A stretch of DNA of 64,000 nucleotides, from positions 50,637,631-50,701,630 of the forward strand of contig OX377206.1 of assembly GCA_947396885.1 (NCBI GenBank). The letters are read 5' to 3'. The translations under genes and the position numbers were made by a program. Source of the stretch: Heligmosomoides polygyrus polygyrus (lineage: Eukaryota; Nematoda; Chromadorea; Rhabditida; Heligmosomidae). Below the pieces are notes generated by a model. That model made no database searches. It was not told the DNA's origin and saw only the letters and a list, made by a program, of their open reading frames with translations. Of the stretch, positions 12,062 through 27,300 are shown piece after piece (the stretch's first letter is position 1; the number at the start of each line of letters is the position of its first letter).

Positions 12062-15000
12062 ATTGGGTTTATCGGTTTCTTCGGCCACATGACATAGTGT
12101 GAGATGACTGTCGTCTTCAGGTACTTCCTCAAGAACGAACTTTGCAATTGACGTATCTTTGAACAACGTCAATGAGGATCGGATCATTAACCAGTCAAGA
12201 GCTCTCATTTTTCGGGACAATTCTTTGATATCAGCTTGTTCCTCGTGATTGGGTTTATCGGTTTCTTCGGCAACATGACATAGTGTGACACGACTGCCGT
12301 CTTTAGGAACTTCCCCAAGAACGAACTTTGCAATTGACGTATCTTTGAACAACGTCAATGAGAATCGGATCACTAACCAGTCAAGAGCTCTCATTTTTCC
12401 GGGACAATTCCTTGATTTTAGCTTGTTAATGGTGATTGTGTTTATCGATTTCTTCGGCAACACCACATAGTGTGACATGACTGCCGTATTTAGGAACTTC
12501 CCCAAGAACGAACTTTGCAATTGACGTATCTTTGAACAACGTCAATGAGAATCTGATAATTAAACAATCAAGAGCTCTCATTTTTCCGGGACAATTCCTT
12601 GATTTTAGCTTGTTAATGGTGATTGGGTTTATCGGTTTCTTCGGCCACATGACATAGTGTGACATGACTGTCGTCTTCAGGAACTTCCTCAAGAACGAAC
12701 TTTGCAATTGACGTATCTTTGAACAACGTCAATGAGAATCGGATCATTAACCAGTCAAGAGCTCTCATTTTTTCGGGACAATTCTTTGATATCAGCTTGT
12801 TCCTCGTGATTGGGTTTATCGGTTTCTTCGGCGACATGACATAGTGTGACATGACTGCCGTCTTCAGGAACTTCCTCAAGAACGAACTTTGCAATTGACG
12901 TATCTTTGAACAACGTCAATGAGAATCGGATAATTAAACAATCAAGAGCTCTCATTTTTCCGGGACAATTCCTTGATTTTAGCTTGTTAATGGTGATTGT
13001 GTTTATCGATTTCTTCGGCAACACCACATAGTGTGACATGACTGCCGTATTTAGGAACTTCCCCAAGAACGAACTTTGCAATTGACGTATCTTTGAACAA
13101 CGTCAATGAGAATCGGATCATTAACCAGTCAAGAGCTTTCATTTTTCCGAGACAATTCATTGATTTCAGCTTGTTAATGGTGATTGTGTTTATCGATTTC
13201 TTCGGCCACATGACATAGTGTGACATGACTGCCGTCTTCAGGTACTTCCTCAAGAACGAACTTTGCAATTGACGTATCTTTGAACACCGTCAGACGTCAA
13301 TGAGAATCGGATCATTAGCCATCATTAGTACGGTTTTTATGTCTACCAGTTTCTTCGGCTTCACAAGATAGTGTGATATGACTGCCGTATTTAGGAACTT
13401 CCCCAAGAACGAACTTTGCAATTGACGTATCTTTGAACAACGTCAATGAGAATCTGATAATTAAACAATCAAGAGCTCTCATTTTTCCGGGACAATTCCT
13501 TGATTTTAGCTTGTTAATGGTGATTGGGTTTATCGGTTTCTTCGGCCACATGACATAGTGTGACATGACTGTCGTCTTCAGGAACTTCCTCAAGAACGAA
13601 CTTTGCAATTGACGTATCTTTGAACAACGTCAATGAGAATCGGATCATTAACCAGTCAAGAGCTCTCATTTTTTCGGGACAATCCTTTGATATCAGCTTG
13701 TTCCTCGTGATTGGGTTTATCGGTTTCTTCGGCCACATGACATAGTGTGACATGACTGTCGTCTTCAGGAACTTCCTCAAGAACGAACTTTGCAATTGAC
13801 GTATCTTTGAACAACGTCAATGAGAATCGGATCATTAACCAGTCAAGAGCTCTCATTTTTTCGGGACAATTCTTTGATATCAGCTTGTTCCTCGTGATTG
13901 GGTTTATCGGTTTCTTCGGCGACATGACATAGTGTGACATGACTGCCGTCTTCAGGAACTTCCTCAAGAACGAACTTTGCAATTGACTTATCTTTGAACA
14001 ACGTCAAGGAGAATCGGATAATTATACAATCAAGAGCTCTCATTTTTCCGGGACAATTCCTTGATTTTAGCTTGTTAATGGTGATTGTGTTTATCGATTT
14101 CATCGGTAACACGACATAGTGTGGCATGACTGCCGTCTTTAGGAACTTCCCCAAGAACGAACTTTGCAATTGACGTATCTTTGAACAACGTCAATGAGAA
14201 TCGGACCATTAACCAGTCAAGAGCTCTCATTTTTTCGGGACAATTCTTTGATATCAGCTTGTTCCTCGTGATTGGGTTTATCGGTTTCTTCGGCCACATG
14301 ACATAGTGTGACATGACTGCCGTCTTCAGGTACTTCCTCAAGAACGAACTTTGCAATTGACGTATCTTTGAACACCGTCAGACGTCAATGAGAATCGGAT
14401 CATTAGCCATCATTAGTACGGTTTTTATGTCTACCAGTTTCTTCGGCTTCACAAGATAGTGTGATATGACTGCCGTATTTAGGAACTTCCCCAAGAACGA
14501 ACTTTGCAATTGACGTATCTTTGAACAACGTCAATGAGAATCGGATAATTAAACAATCAAGAGCTCTCATTTTTCCGGGACAATTCCTTGATTTTAGCTT
14601 GTTAATGGTGGTTGTGTTTATCGATTTCTTCGGCAACACCACATAGTGTGATATGACTGTCGTCTTCAGGTACTTCCTCAAGAACGAACTTTGCAATTGA
14701 CGTATCTTTGAACAACGTCAATGAGAATCGGATATTAAACAATCAAGAGCTCTCATTTTTCCGGGACAATTCCTTGATTTTAGCTTGTTAATGGTGATTG
14801 TGTTTATCGATTTCTTCGGCAACACCACATAGTGTGACATGACTGCCGTCTTTAGGAACTTCCCCGAGAACGAACTTTGCAATTGACGTATCTTTGAACA
14901 ACGTCAATGAGAATCTGATCATTAACCTGTCAAGAGCTCTCATTTTTTCGGGACAATTCTTTGATATCAGCTTGTTCCTGGTGACTGGGTTTATCGGTTT

Positions 15001-17905
15001 CTTCGGCCACATGACATAGTGTGACATGACTGTCGTCTTCAGGTACTTCCTCAAGAACGAACTTTGCAAATAACGTATCTTTGAACAACGTCAATGAGAA
15101 TCGGATCATTAACCAGTCAAGAGCTCTCATTTTTCGGGACAATTCTTTGATATCAGCTTGTTCCTCGTGATTGGGTTTATCGGTTTCTTCGGCAACATGA
15201 CATAGTGTGACATGACTGCCGTTTTTAGGAACTTCCCCAAGAACGAACTTTGCAATTGACGTATCTTTGAACAACGTCAATGAGAATCGGATCATTAACC
15301 AGTCAAGAGCTCTCATTTTTTCGGGACAATTCTTTGATATCAGCTTGTTCCTCGTGATTGGGTTTATCGGTTTCTTCGGCGACATGACATAGTGTGACAT
15401 GACTGCCGTCTTCAGGAACTTCCTCAAGAACGAACTTTGCAATTGACGTATCTTTGAACAACGTCAATGAGAATCGGATAATTAAACAATCAAGAGCTCT
15501 CATTTTTCCGGGACAATTCCTTGATTTTAGCTTGTTAATGGTGATTGTGTTTATCGATTTCTTCGGCAACACCACATAGTGTGACATGACTGCCGTATTT
15601 AGGAACTTCCCCAAGAACGAACTTTGCAATTGACGTATCTTTGAACAACGTCAATGAGAATCGGATCATTAACCAGTCAAGAGCTTTCATTTTTCCGAGA
15701 CAATTCATTGATTTCAGCTTGTTAATGGTGATTGTGTTTATCGATTTCTTCGGCCACATGACATAGTGTGACATGACTGCCGTCTTCAGGTACTTCCTCA
15801 AGAACGAACTTTGCAATTGACGTATCTTTGAACACCGTCAGACGTCAATGAGAATCGGATCATTAGCCATCATTAGTACGGTTTTTATGTCTACCAGTTT
15901 CTTCGGCTTCACAAGATAGTGTGATATGACTGCCGTATTTAGGAACTTCCCCAAGAACGAACTTTGCAATTGACGTATCTTTGAACAACGTCAATGAGAA
16001 TCTGATAATTAAACAATCAAGAGCTCTCATTTTTCCGGGACAATTCCTTGATTTTAGCTTGTTAATGGTGATTGGGTTTATCGGTTTCTTCGGCCACATG
16101 ACATAGTGTGACATGACTGTCGTCTTCAGGAACTTCCTCAAGAACGAACTTTGCAATTGACGTATCTTTGAACAACGTCAATGAGAATCGGACCATTAAC
16201 CAGTCAAGAGCTCTCATTTTTTCGGGACAATTCTTTGATATCAGCTTGTTCCTCGTGATTGGGTTTATCGGTTTCTTCGGCCACATGACATAGTGTGACA
16301 TGACTGCCGTCTTCAGGTACTTCCTCAAGAACGAACTTTGCAATTGACGTATCTTTGAACACCGTCAGACGTCAATGAGAATCGGATCATTAGCCATCAT
16401 TAGTACGGTTTTTATGTCTACCAGTTTCTTCGGCTTCACAAGATAGTGTGATATGACTGCCGTATTTAGGAACTTCCCCAAGAACGAACTTTGCAATTGA
16501 CGTATCTTTGAACAACGTCAATGAGAATCGGATAATTAAACAATCAAGAGCTCTCATTTTTCCGGGACAATTCCTTGATTTTAGCTTGTTAATGGTGGTT
16601 GTGTTTATCGATTTCTTCGGCAACACCACATAGTGTGATATGACTGTCGTCTTCAGGTACTTCCTCAAGAACGAACTTTGCAATTGACGTATCTTTGAAC
16701 AACGTCAATGAGAATCGGATATTAAACAATCAAGAGCTCTCATTTTTCCGGGACAATTCCTTGATTTTAGCTTGTTAATGGTGATTGTGTTTATCGATTT
16801 CTTCGGCAACACCACATAGTGTGACATGACTGCCGTCTTTAGGAACTTCCCCGAGAACGAACTTTGCAATTGACGTATCTTTGAACAACGTCAATGAGAA
16901 TCTGATCATTAACCTGTCAAGAGCTCTCATTTTTTCGGGACAATTCTTTGATATCAGCTTGTTCCTGGTGACTGGGTTTATCGGTTTCTTCGGCCACATG
17001 ACATAGTGTGACATGACTGTCGTCTTCAGGTACTTCCTCAAGAACGAACTTTGCAAATAACGTATCTTTGAACAACGTCAATGAGAATCGGATAATTAAA
17101 CAATCAAGAGCTCTCATTTTTCCGGGACAATTCCTTGATTTTAGCTTGTTAATGGTGATTGTGTTTATCGATTTCTTCGGCAACACCACATAGTGTGACA
17201 TGACTGCCGTATTTAGGAACTTCCCCAAGAACGAACTTTGCAATTGACGTATCTTTGAACAACGTCAATGAGAATCGGATCATTAACCAGTCAAGAGCTC
17301 TCATTTTTCCGAGACAATTCATTGATTTCAGCTTGTTAATGGTGATTGTGTTTATCTATTTCTTCGGCCACATGACATAGTGTGACATGACTGCCGTCTT
17401 CAGGAACTTCCTCAAGAACGAACTTTGCAATTGACTTATCTTTGAACAACGTCAAGGAGAATCGGATAATTAAACAATCAAGAGCTCTCATTTTTCCGGG
17501 ACAATTCCTTGATTTTAGCTTGTTAATGGTGATTGTGTTTATCGATTTCATCGGTAACACGACATAGTGTGACATGACTGCCGTCTTTAGGAACTTCCCC
17601 AAGAACGAACTTTGCAATTGACGTATCTTTGAACAACGTCAATGAGAATCGGATAATTAAACAATCAAGAGCTCTCATTTTTCCGGGACAATTCCTTGAT
17701 TTTAGCTTGTTAATGGTGATTGTGTTTATCGATTTCTTCGGCAACACCACATAGTGTGACATGACTGCCGTCTTTAGGAACTTCCCCAAGAACGAACTTT
17801 GCAATTGACGTATCTTTGAACAACGTCAATGAGAATCTGATCATTAACCTGTTAAGAGCTCTCATTTTTTCGGGACAATTCTTTGATATCAGCTTGTTCC
17901 TCGTG
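12062..17905. repeat. Higher-order repeat copy H3 (32-mer, 5,844 bp)
   Basis: This copy matches H1 at offset 12,061 over its full length and lacks the H2 insertion. I noticed two substitutions against H1: 13684 (c for t at 1623) and 15223 (t for c at 3162). S monomers start at 13246, 14334, 15794 and 16321. So few differences over 5.8 kb mean very recent duplication or strong homogenisation. Confidence 0.95.
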
Positions 17906-20900
17906 ATTGGGTTTATCGGTTTCTTCGGCCACATGACATAGTGTGAGATGACTGTCGTCTTCAGGTACTTCCTCAAGAACGAACTTTGCAATTGACGTAT
18001 CTTTGAACAACGTCAATGAGGATCGGATCATTAACCAGTCAAGAGCTCTCATTTTTCGGGACAATTCTTTGATATCAGCTTGTTCCTCGTGATTGGGTTT
18101 ATCGGTTTCTTCGGCAACATGACATAGTGTGACACGACTGCCGTCTTTAGGAACTTCCCCAAGAACGAACTTTGCAATTGACGTATCTTTGAACAACGTC
18201 AATGAGAATCGGATCACTAACCAGTCAAGAGCTCTCATTTTTCCGGGACAATTCCTTGATTTTAGCTTGTTAATGGTGATTGTGTTTATCGATTTCTTCG
18301 GCAACACCACATAGTGTGACATGACTGCCGTATTTAGGAACTTCCCCAAGAACGAACTTTGCAATTGACGTATCTTTGAACAACGTCAATGAGAATCTGA
18401 TAATTAAACAATCAAGAGCTCTCATTTTTCCGGGACAATTCCTTGATTTTAGCTTGTTAATGGTGATTGGGTTTATCGGTTTCTTCGGCCACATGACATA
18501 GTGTGACATGACTGTCGTCTTCAGGAACTTCCTCAAGAACGAACTTTGCAATTGACGTATCTTTGAACAACGTCAATGAGAATCGGATCATTAACCAGTC
18601 AAGAGCTCTCATTTTTTCGGGACAATTCTTTGATATCAGCTTGTTCCTCGTGATTGGGTTTATCGGTTTCTTCGGCGACATGACATAGTGTGACATGACT
18701 GCCGTCTTCAGGAACTTCCTCAAGAACGAACTTTGCAATTGACGTATCTTTGAACAACGTCAATGAGAATCGGATAATTAAACAATCAAGAGCTCTCATT
18801 TTTCCGGGACAATTCCTTGATTTTAGCTTGTTAATGGTGATTGTGTTTATCGATTTCTTCGGCAACACCACATAGTGTGACATGACTGCCGTATTTAGGA
18901 ACTTCCCCAAGAACGAACTTTGCAATTGACGTATCTTTGAACAACGTCAATGAGAATCGGATCATTAACCAGTCAAGAGCTTTCATTTTTCCGAGACAAT
19001 TCATTGATTTCAGCTTGTTAATGGTGATTGTGTTTATCGATTTCTTCGGCCACATGACATAGTGTGACATGACTGCCGTCTTCAGGTACTTCCTCAAGAA
19101 CGAACTTTGCAATTGACGTATCTTTGAACACCGTCAGACGTCAATGAGAATCGGATCATTAGCCATCATTAGTACGGTTTTTATGTCTACCAGTTTCTTC
19201 GGCTTCACAAGATAGTGTGATATGACTGCCGTATTTAGGAACTTCCCCAAGAACGAACTTTGCAATTGACGTATCTTTGAACAACGTCAATGAGAATCTG
19301 ATAATTAAACAATCAAGAGCTCTCATTTTTCCGGGACAATTCCTTGATTTTAGCTTGTTAATGGTGATTGGGTTTATCGGTTTCTTCGGCCACATGACAT
19401 AGTGTGACATGACTGTCGTCTTCAGGAACTTCCTCAAGAACGAACTTTGCAATTGACGTATCTTTGAACAACGTCAATGAGAATCGGATCATTAACCAGT
19501 CAAGAGCTCTCATTTTTTCGGGACAATTCTTTGATATCAGCTTGTTCCTCGTGATTGGGTTTATCGGTTTCTTCGGCCACATGACATAGTGTGACATGAC
19601 TGTCGTCTTCAGGAACTTCCTCAAGAACGAACTTTGCAATTGACGTATCTTTGAACAACGTCAATGAGAATCGGATCATTAACCAGTCAAGAGCTCTCAT
19701 TTTTTCGGGACAATTCTTTGATATCAGCTTGTTCCTCGTGATTGGGTTTATCGGTTTCTTCGGCGACATGACATAGTGTGACATGACTGCCGTCTTCAGG
19801 AACTTCCTCAAGAACGAACTTTGCAATTGACTTATCTTTGAACAACGTCAAGGAGAATCGGATAATTATACAATCAAGAGCTCTCATTTTTCCGGGACAA
19901 TTCCTTGATTTTAGCTTGTTAATGGTGATTGTGTTTATCGATTTCATCGGTAACACGACATAGTGTGGCATGACTGCCGTCTTTAGGAACTTCCCCAAGA
20001 ACGAACTTTGCAATTGACGTATCTTTGAACAACGTCAATGAGAATCGGACCATTAACCAGTCAAGAGCTCTCATTTTTTCGGGACAATTCTTTGATATCA
20101 GCTTGTTCCTCGTGATTGGGTTTATCGGTTTCTTCGGCCACATGACATAGTGTGACATGACTGCCGTCTTCAGGTACTTCCTCAAGAACGAACTTTGCAA
20201 TTGACGTATCTTTGAACACCGTCAGACGTCAATGAGAATCGGATCATTAGCCATCATTAGTACGGTTTTTATGTCTACCAGTTTCTTCGGCTTCACAAGA
20301 TAGTGTGATATGACTGCCGTATTTAGGAACTTCCCCAAGAACGAACTTTGCAATTGACGTATCTTTGAACAACGTCAATGAGAATCGGATAATTAAACAA
20401 TCAAGAGCTCTCATTTTTCCGGGACAATTCCTTGATTTTAGCTTGTTAATGGTGGTTGTGTTTATCGATTTCTTCGGCAACACCACATAGTGTGATATGA
20501 CTGTCGTCTTCAGGTACTTCCTCAAGAACGAACTTTGCAATTGACGTATCTTTGAACAACGTCAATGAGAATCGGATATTAAACAATCAAGAGCTCTCAT
20601 TTTTCCGGGACAATTCCTTGATTTTAGCTTGTTAATGGTGATTGTGTTTATCGATTTCTTCGGCAACACCACATAGTGTGACATGACTGCCGTCTTTAGG
20701 AACTTCCCCGAGAACGAACTTTGCAATTGACGTATCTTTGAACAACGTCAATGAGAATCTGATCATTAACCTGTCAAGAGCTCTCATTTTTTCGGGACAA
20801 TTCTTTGATATCAGCTTGTTCCTGGTGACTGGGTTTATCGGTTTCTTCGGCCACATGACATAGTGTGACATGACTGTCGTCTTCAGGTACTTCCTCAAGA

Positions 20901-22936
20901 ACGAACTTTGCAAATAACGTATCTTTGAACAACGTCAATGAGAATCGGATCATTAACCAGTCAAGAGCTCTCATTTTTCGGGACAATTCTTTGATATCAG
21001 CTTGTTCCTCGTGATTGGGTTTATCGGTTTCTTCGGCAACATGACATAGTGTGACATGACTGCCGTCTTTAGGAACTTCCCCAAGAACGAACTTTGCAAT
21101 TGACGTATCTTTGAACAACGTCAATGAGAATCGGATCATTAACCAGTCAAGAGCTCTCATTTTTTCGGGACAATTCTTTGATATCAGCTTGTTCCTCGTG
21201 ATTGGGTTTATCGGTTTCTTCGGCGACATGACATAGTGTGACATGACTGCCGTCTTCAGGAACTTCCTCAAGAACGAACTTTGCAATTGACGTATCTTTG
21301 AACAACGTCAATGAGAATCGGATAATTAAACAATCAAGAGCTCTCATTTTTCCGGGACAATTCCTTGATTTTAGCTTGTTAATGGTGATTGTGTTTATCG
21401 ATTTCTTCGGCAACACCACATAGTGTGACATGACTGCCGTATTTAGGAACTTCCCCAAGAACGAACTTTGCAATTGACGTATCTTTGAACAACGTCAATG
21501 AGAATCGGATCATTAACCAGTCAAGAGCTTTCATTTTTCCGAGACAATTCATTGATTTCAGCTTGTTAATGGTGATTGTGTTTATCGATTTCTTCGGCCA
21601 CATGACATAGTGTGACATGACTGCCGTCTTCAGGTACTTCCTCAAGAACGAACTTTGCAATTGACGTATCTTTGAACACCGTCAGACGTCAATGAGAATC
21701 GGATCATTAGCCATCATTAGTACGGTTTTTATGTCTACCAGTTTCTTCGGCTTCACAAGATAGTGTGATATGACTGCCGTATTTAGGAACTTCCCCAAGA
21801 ACGAACTTTGCAATTGACGTATCTTTGAACAACGTCAATGAGAATCTGATAATTAAACAATCAAGAGCTCTCATTTTTCCGGGACAATTCCTTGATTTTA
21901 GCTTGTTAATGGTGATTGGGTTTATCGGTTTCTTCGGCCACATGACATAGTGTGACATGACTGTCGTCTTCAGGAACTTCCTCAAGAACGAACTTTGCAA
22001 TTGACGTATCTTTGAACAACGTCAATGAGAATCGGACCATTAACCAGTCAAGAGCTCTCATTTTTTCGGGACAATTCTTTGATATCAGCTTGTTCCTCGT
22101 GATTGGGTTTATCGGTTTCTTCGGCCACATGACATAGTGTGACATGACTGCCGTCTTCAGGTACTTCCTCAAGAACGAACTTTGCAATTGACGTATCTTT
22201 GAACACCGTCAGACGTCAATGAGAATCGGATCATTAGCCATCATTAGTACGGTTTTTATGTCTACCAGTTTCTTCGGCTTCACAAGATAGTGTGATATGA
22301 CTGCCGTATTTAGGAACTTCCCCAAGAACGAACTTTGCAATTGACGTATCTTTGAACAACGTCAATGAGAATCGGATAATTAAACAATCAAGAGCTCTCA
22401 TTTTTCCGGGACAATTCCTTGATTTTAGCTTGTTAATGGTGGTTGTGTTTATCGATTTCTTCGGCAACACCACATAGTGTGATATGACTGTCGTCTTCAG
22501 GTACTTCCTCAAGAACGAACTTTGCAATTGACGTATCTTTGAACAACGTCAATGAGAATCGGATATTAAACAATCAAGAGCTCTCATTTTTCCGGGACAA
22601 TTCCTTGATTTTAGCTTGTTAATGGTGATTGTGTTTATCGATTTCTTCGGCAACACCACATAGTGTGACATGACTGCCGTCTTTAGGAACTTCCCCGAGA
22701 ACGAACTTTGCAATTGACGTATCTTTGAACAACGTCAATGAGAATCTGATCATTAACCTGTCAAGAGCTCTCATTTTTTCGGGACAATTCTTTGATATCA
22801 GCTTGTTCCTGGTGACTGGGTTTATCGGTTTCTTCGGCCACATGACATAGTGTGACATGACTGTCGTCTTCAGGTACTTCCTCAAGAACGAACTTTGCAA
22901 ATAACGTATCTTTGAACAACGTCAATGAGAATCGGA
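17906..22936. repeat. Higher-order repeat copy H4, truncated
   Basis: This copy matches H1 at offset 17,905 up to about 22,936, which is the same internal site where H2 carries its insertion. It then continues with a different monomer order, repeating its own 21,147-21,707 region at offset 1,801. The last 900 bp or so of the HOR are missing. S monomers start at 19090, 20178, 21638 and 22165. From 20,523 onward this copy also forms the first unit of the 3,820-bp duplication. Confidence 0.92.
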
Positions 22937-24342
22937 TCATTAACCAGTCAAGAGCTCTCATTTTTTCGGGACAATTCTTTGATATCAGCTTGTTCCTCGT
23001 GATTGGGTTTATCGGTTTCTTCGGCGACATGACATAGTGTGACATGACTGCCGTCTTCAGGAACTTCCTCAAGAACGAACTTTGCAATTGACGTATCTTT
23101 GAACAACGTCAATGAGAATCGGATAATTAAACAATCAAGAGCTCTCATTTTTCCGGGACAATTCCTTGATTTTAGCTTGTTAATGGTGATTGTGTTTATC
23201 GATTTCTTCGGCAACACCACATAGTGTGACATGACTGCCGTATTTAGGAACTTCCCCAAGAACGAACTTTGCAATTGACGTATCTTTGAACAACGTCAAT
23301 GAGAATCGGATCATTAACCAGTCAAGAGCTTTCATTTTTCCGAGACAATTCATTGATTTCAGCTTGTTAATGGTGATTGTGTTTATCGATTTCTTCGGCC
23401 ACATGACATAGTGTGACATGACTGCCGTCTTCAGGTACTTCCTCAAGAACGAACTTTGCAATTGACGTATCTTTGAACACCGTCAGACGTCAATGAGAAT
23501 CGGATCATTAGCCATCATTAGTACGGTTTTTATGTCTACCAGTTTCTTCGGCTTCACAAGATAGTGTGATATGACTGCCGTATTTAGGAACTTCCCCAAG
23601 AACGAACTTTGCAATTGACGTATCTTTGAACAACGTCAATGAGAATCTGATAATTAAACAATCAAGAGCTCTCATTTTTCCGGGACAATTCCTTGATTTT
23701 AGCTTGTTAATGGTGATTGGGTTTATCGGTTTCTTCGGCAACACCACATAGTGTGATATGACTGTCGTCTTCAGGTACTTCCTCAAGAACGAACTTTGCA
23801 ATTGACGTATCTTTGAACAACGTCAATGAGAATCGGATATTAAACAATCAAGAGCTCTCATTTTTTCGGGACAATTCCTTGATTTTAGCTTGTTAATGGT
23901 GATTGTGTTTATCGATTTCTTCGGCAACACCACATAGTGTGACATGACTGCCGTCTTTAGGAACTTCCCCGAGAACGAACTTTGCAATTGACGTATCTTT
24001 GAACAACGTCAATGAGAATCTGATCATTAACCTGTCAAGAGCTCTCATTTTTTCGGGACAATTCTTTGATATCAGCTTGTTCCTGGTGACTGGGTTTATC
24101 GGTTTCTTCGGCCACATGACATAGTGTGACATGACTGTCGTCTTCAGGTACTTCCTCAAGAACGAACTTTGCAAATAACGTATCTTTGAACAACGTCAAT
24201 GAGAATCGTATCATTAACCAGTCAAGAGCTCTCATTTTTCGGGACAATTCTTTGATATCAGCTTGTTCCTCGTGATTGGGTTTATCGGTTTCTTCGGCAA
24301 CATGACATAGTGTGACATGACTGCCGTCTTTAGGAACTTCCC
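20523..24342. repeat. 3,820-bp duplication, first unit
   Basis: Landmarks at 20632, 20774, 22234, 22619 and 23508 recur at plus 3,820. The unit is a composite. It starts inside H4, jumps back at about 22,937 (then offset 1,801 to 21.1-21.9 kb), and jumps again near 23,735 (then offset 1,274). A private substitution at 24209 (t for g) marks this unit. Confidence 0.88.
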
Positions 24343-27300
24343 CAAGAACGAACTTTGCAATTGACGTATCTTTGAACAACGTCAATGAGAATCGGATATT
24401 AAACAATCAAGAGCTCTCATTTTTCCGGGACAATTCCTTGATTTTAGCTTGTTAATGGTGATTGTGTTTATCGATTTCTTCGGCAACACCACATAGTGTG
24501 ACATGACTGCCGTCTTTAGGAACTTCCCCGAGAACGAACTTTGCAATTGACGTATCTTTGAACAACGTCAATGAGAATCTGATCATTAACCTGTCAAGAG
24601 CTCTCATTTTTTCGGGACAATTCTTTGATATCAGCTTGTTCCTGGTGACTGGGTTTATCGGTTTCTTCGGCCACATGACATAGTGTGACATGACTGTCGT
24701 CTTCAGGTACTTCCTCAAGAACGAACTTTGCAAATAACGTATCTTTGAACAACGTCAATGAGAATCGGATCATTAACCAGTCAAGAGCTCTCATTTTTCG
24801 GGACAATTCTTTGATATCAGCTTGTTCCTCGTGATTGGGTTTATCGGTTTCTTCGGCAACATGACATAGTGTGACATGACTGCCGTCTTTAGGAACTTCC
24901 CCAAGAACGAACTTTGCAATTGACGTATCTTTGAACAACGTCAATGAGAATCGGATCATTAACCAGTCAAGAGCTCTCATTTTTTCGGGACAATTCTTTG
25001 ATATCAGCTTGTTCCTCGTGATTGGGTTTATCGGTTTCTTCGGCGACATGACATAGTGTGACATGACTGCCGTCTTCAGGAACTTCCTCAAGAACGAACT
25101 TTGCAATTGACGTATCTTTGAACAACGTCAATGAGAATCGGATAATTAAACAATCAAGAGCTCTCATTTTTCCGGGACAATTCCTTGATTTTAGCTTGTT
25201 AATGGTGATTGTGTTTATCGATTTCTTCGGCAACACCACATAGTGTGACATGACTGCCGTATTTAGGAACTTCCCCAAGAACGAACTTTGCAATTGACGT
25301 ATCTTTGAACAACGTCAATGAGAATCGGATCATTAACCAGTCAAGAGCTTTCATTTTTCCGAGACAATTCATTGATTTCAGCTTGTTAATGGTGATTGTG
25401 TTTATCGATTTCTTCGGCCACATGACATAGTGTGACATGACTGCCGTCTTCAGGTACTTCCTCAAGAACGAACTTTGCAATTGACGTATCTTTGAACACC
25501 GTCAGACGTCAATGAGAATCGGATCATTAGCCATCATTAGTACGGTTTTTATGTCTACCAGTTTCTTCGGCTTCACAAGATAGTGTGATATGACTGCCGT
25601 ATTTAGGAACTTCCCCAAGAACGAACTTTGCAATTGACGTATCTTTGAACAACGTCAATGAGAATCTGATAATTAAACAATCAAGAGCTCTCATTTTTCC
25701 GGGACAATTCCTTGATTTTAGCTTGTTAATGGTGATTGGGTTTATCGGTTTCTTCGGCCACATGACATAGTGTGACATGACTGTCGTCTTCAGGAACTTC
25801 CTCAAGAACGAACTTTGCAATTGACGTATCTTTGAACAACGTCAATGAGAATCGGACCATTAACCAGTCAAGAGCTCTCATTTTTTCGGGACAATTCTTT
25901 GATATCAGCTTGTTCCTCGTGATTGGGTTTATCGGTTTCTTCGGCCACATGACATAGTGTGACATGACTGCCGTCTTCAGGTACTTCCTCAAGAACGAAC
26001 TTTGCAATTGACGTATCTTTGAACACCGTCAGACGTCAATGAGAATCGGATCATTAGCCATCATTAGTACGGTTTTTATGTCTACCAGTTTCTTCGGCTT
26101 CACAAGATAGTGTGATATGACTGCCGTATTTAGGAACTTCCCCAAGAACGAACTTTGCAATTGACGTATCTTTGAACAACGTCAATGAGAATCGGATAAT
26201 TAAACAATCAAGAGCTCTCATTTTTCCGGGACAATTCCTTGATTTTAGCTTGTTAATGGTGGTTGTGTTTATCGATTTCTTCGGCAACACCACATAGTGT
26301 GATATGACTGTCGTCTTCAGGTACTTCCTCAAGAACGAACTTTGCAATTGACGTATCTTTGAACAACGTCAATGAGAATCGGATATTAAACAATCAAGAG
26401 CTCTCATTTTTCCGGGACAATTCCTTGATTTTAGCTTGTTAATGGTGATTGTGTTTATCGATTTCTTCGGCAACACCACATAGTGTGACATGACTGCCGT
26501 CTTTAGGAACTTCCCCGAGAACGAACTTTGCAATTGACGTATCTTTGAACAACGTCAATGAGAATCTGATCATTAACCTGTCAAGAGCTCTCATTTTTTC
26601 GGGACAATTCTTTGATATCAGCTTGTTCCTGGTGACTGGGTTTATCGGTTTCTTCGGCCACATGACATAGTGTGACATGACTGTCGTCTTCAGGTACTTC
26701 CTCAAGAACGAACTTTGCAAATAACGTATCTTTGAACAACGTCAATGAGAATCGGATCATTAACCAGTCAAGAGCTCTCATTTTTTCGGGACAATTCTTT
26801 GATATCAGCTTGTTCCTCGTGATTGGGTTTATCGGTTTCTTCGGCGACATGACATAGTGTGACATGACTGCCGTCTTCAGGAACTTCCTCAAGAACGAAC
26901 TTTGCAATTGACGTATCTTTGAACAACGTCAATGAGAATCGGATAATTAAACAATCAAGAGCTCTCATTTTTCCGGGACAATTCCTTGATTTTAGCTTGT
27001 TAATGGTGATTGTGTTTATCGATTTCTTCGGCAACACCACATAGTGTGACATGACTGCCGTATTTAGGAACTTCCCCAAGAACGAACTTTGCAATTGACG
27101 TATCTTTGAACAACGTCAATGAGAATCGGATCATTAACCAGTCAAGAGCTTTCATTTTTCCGAGACAATTCATTGATTTCAGCTTGTTAATGGTGATTGT
27201 GTTTATCGATTTCTTCGGCCACATGACATAGTGTGACATGACTGCCGTCTTCAGGTACTTCCTCAAGAACGAACTTTGCAATTGACGTATCTTTGAACAC

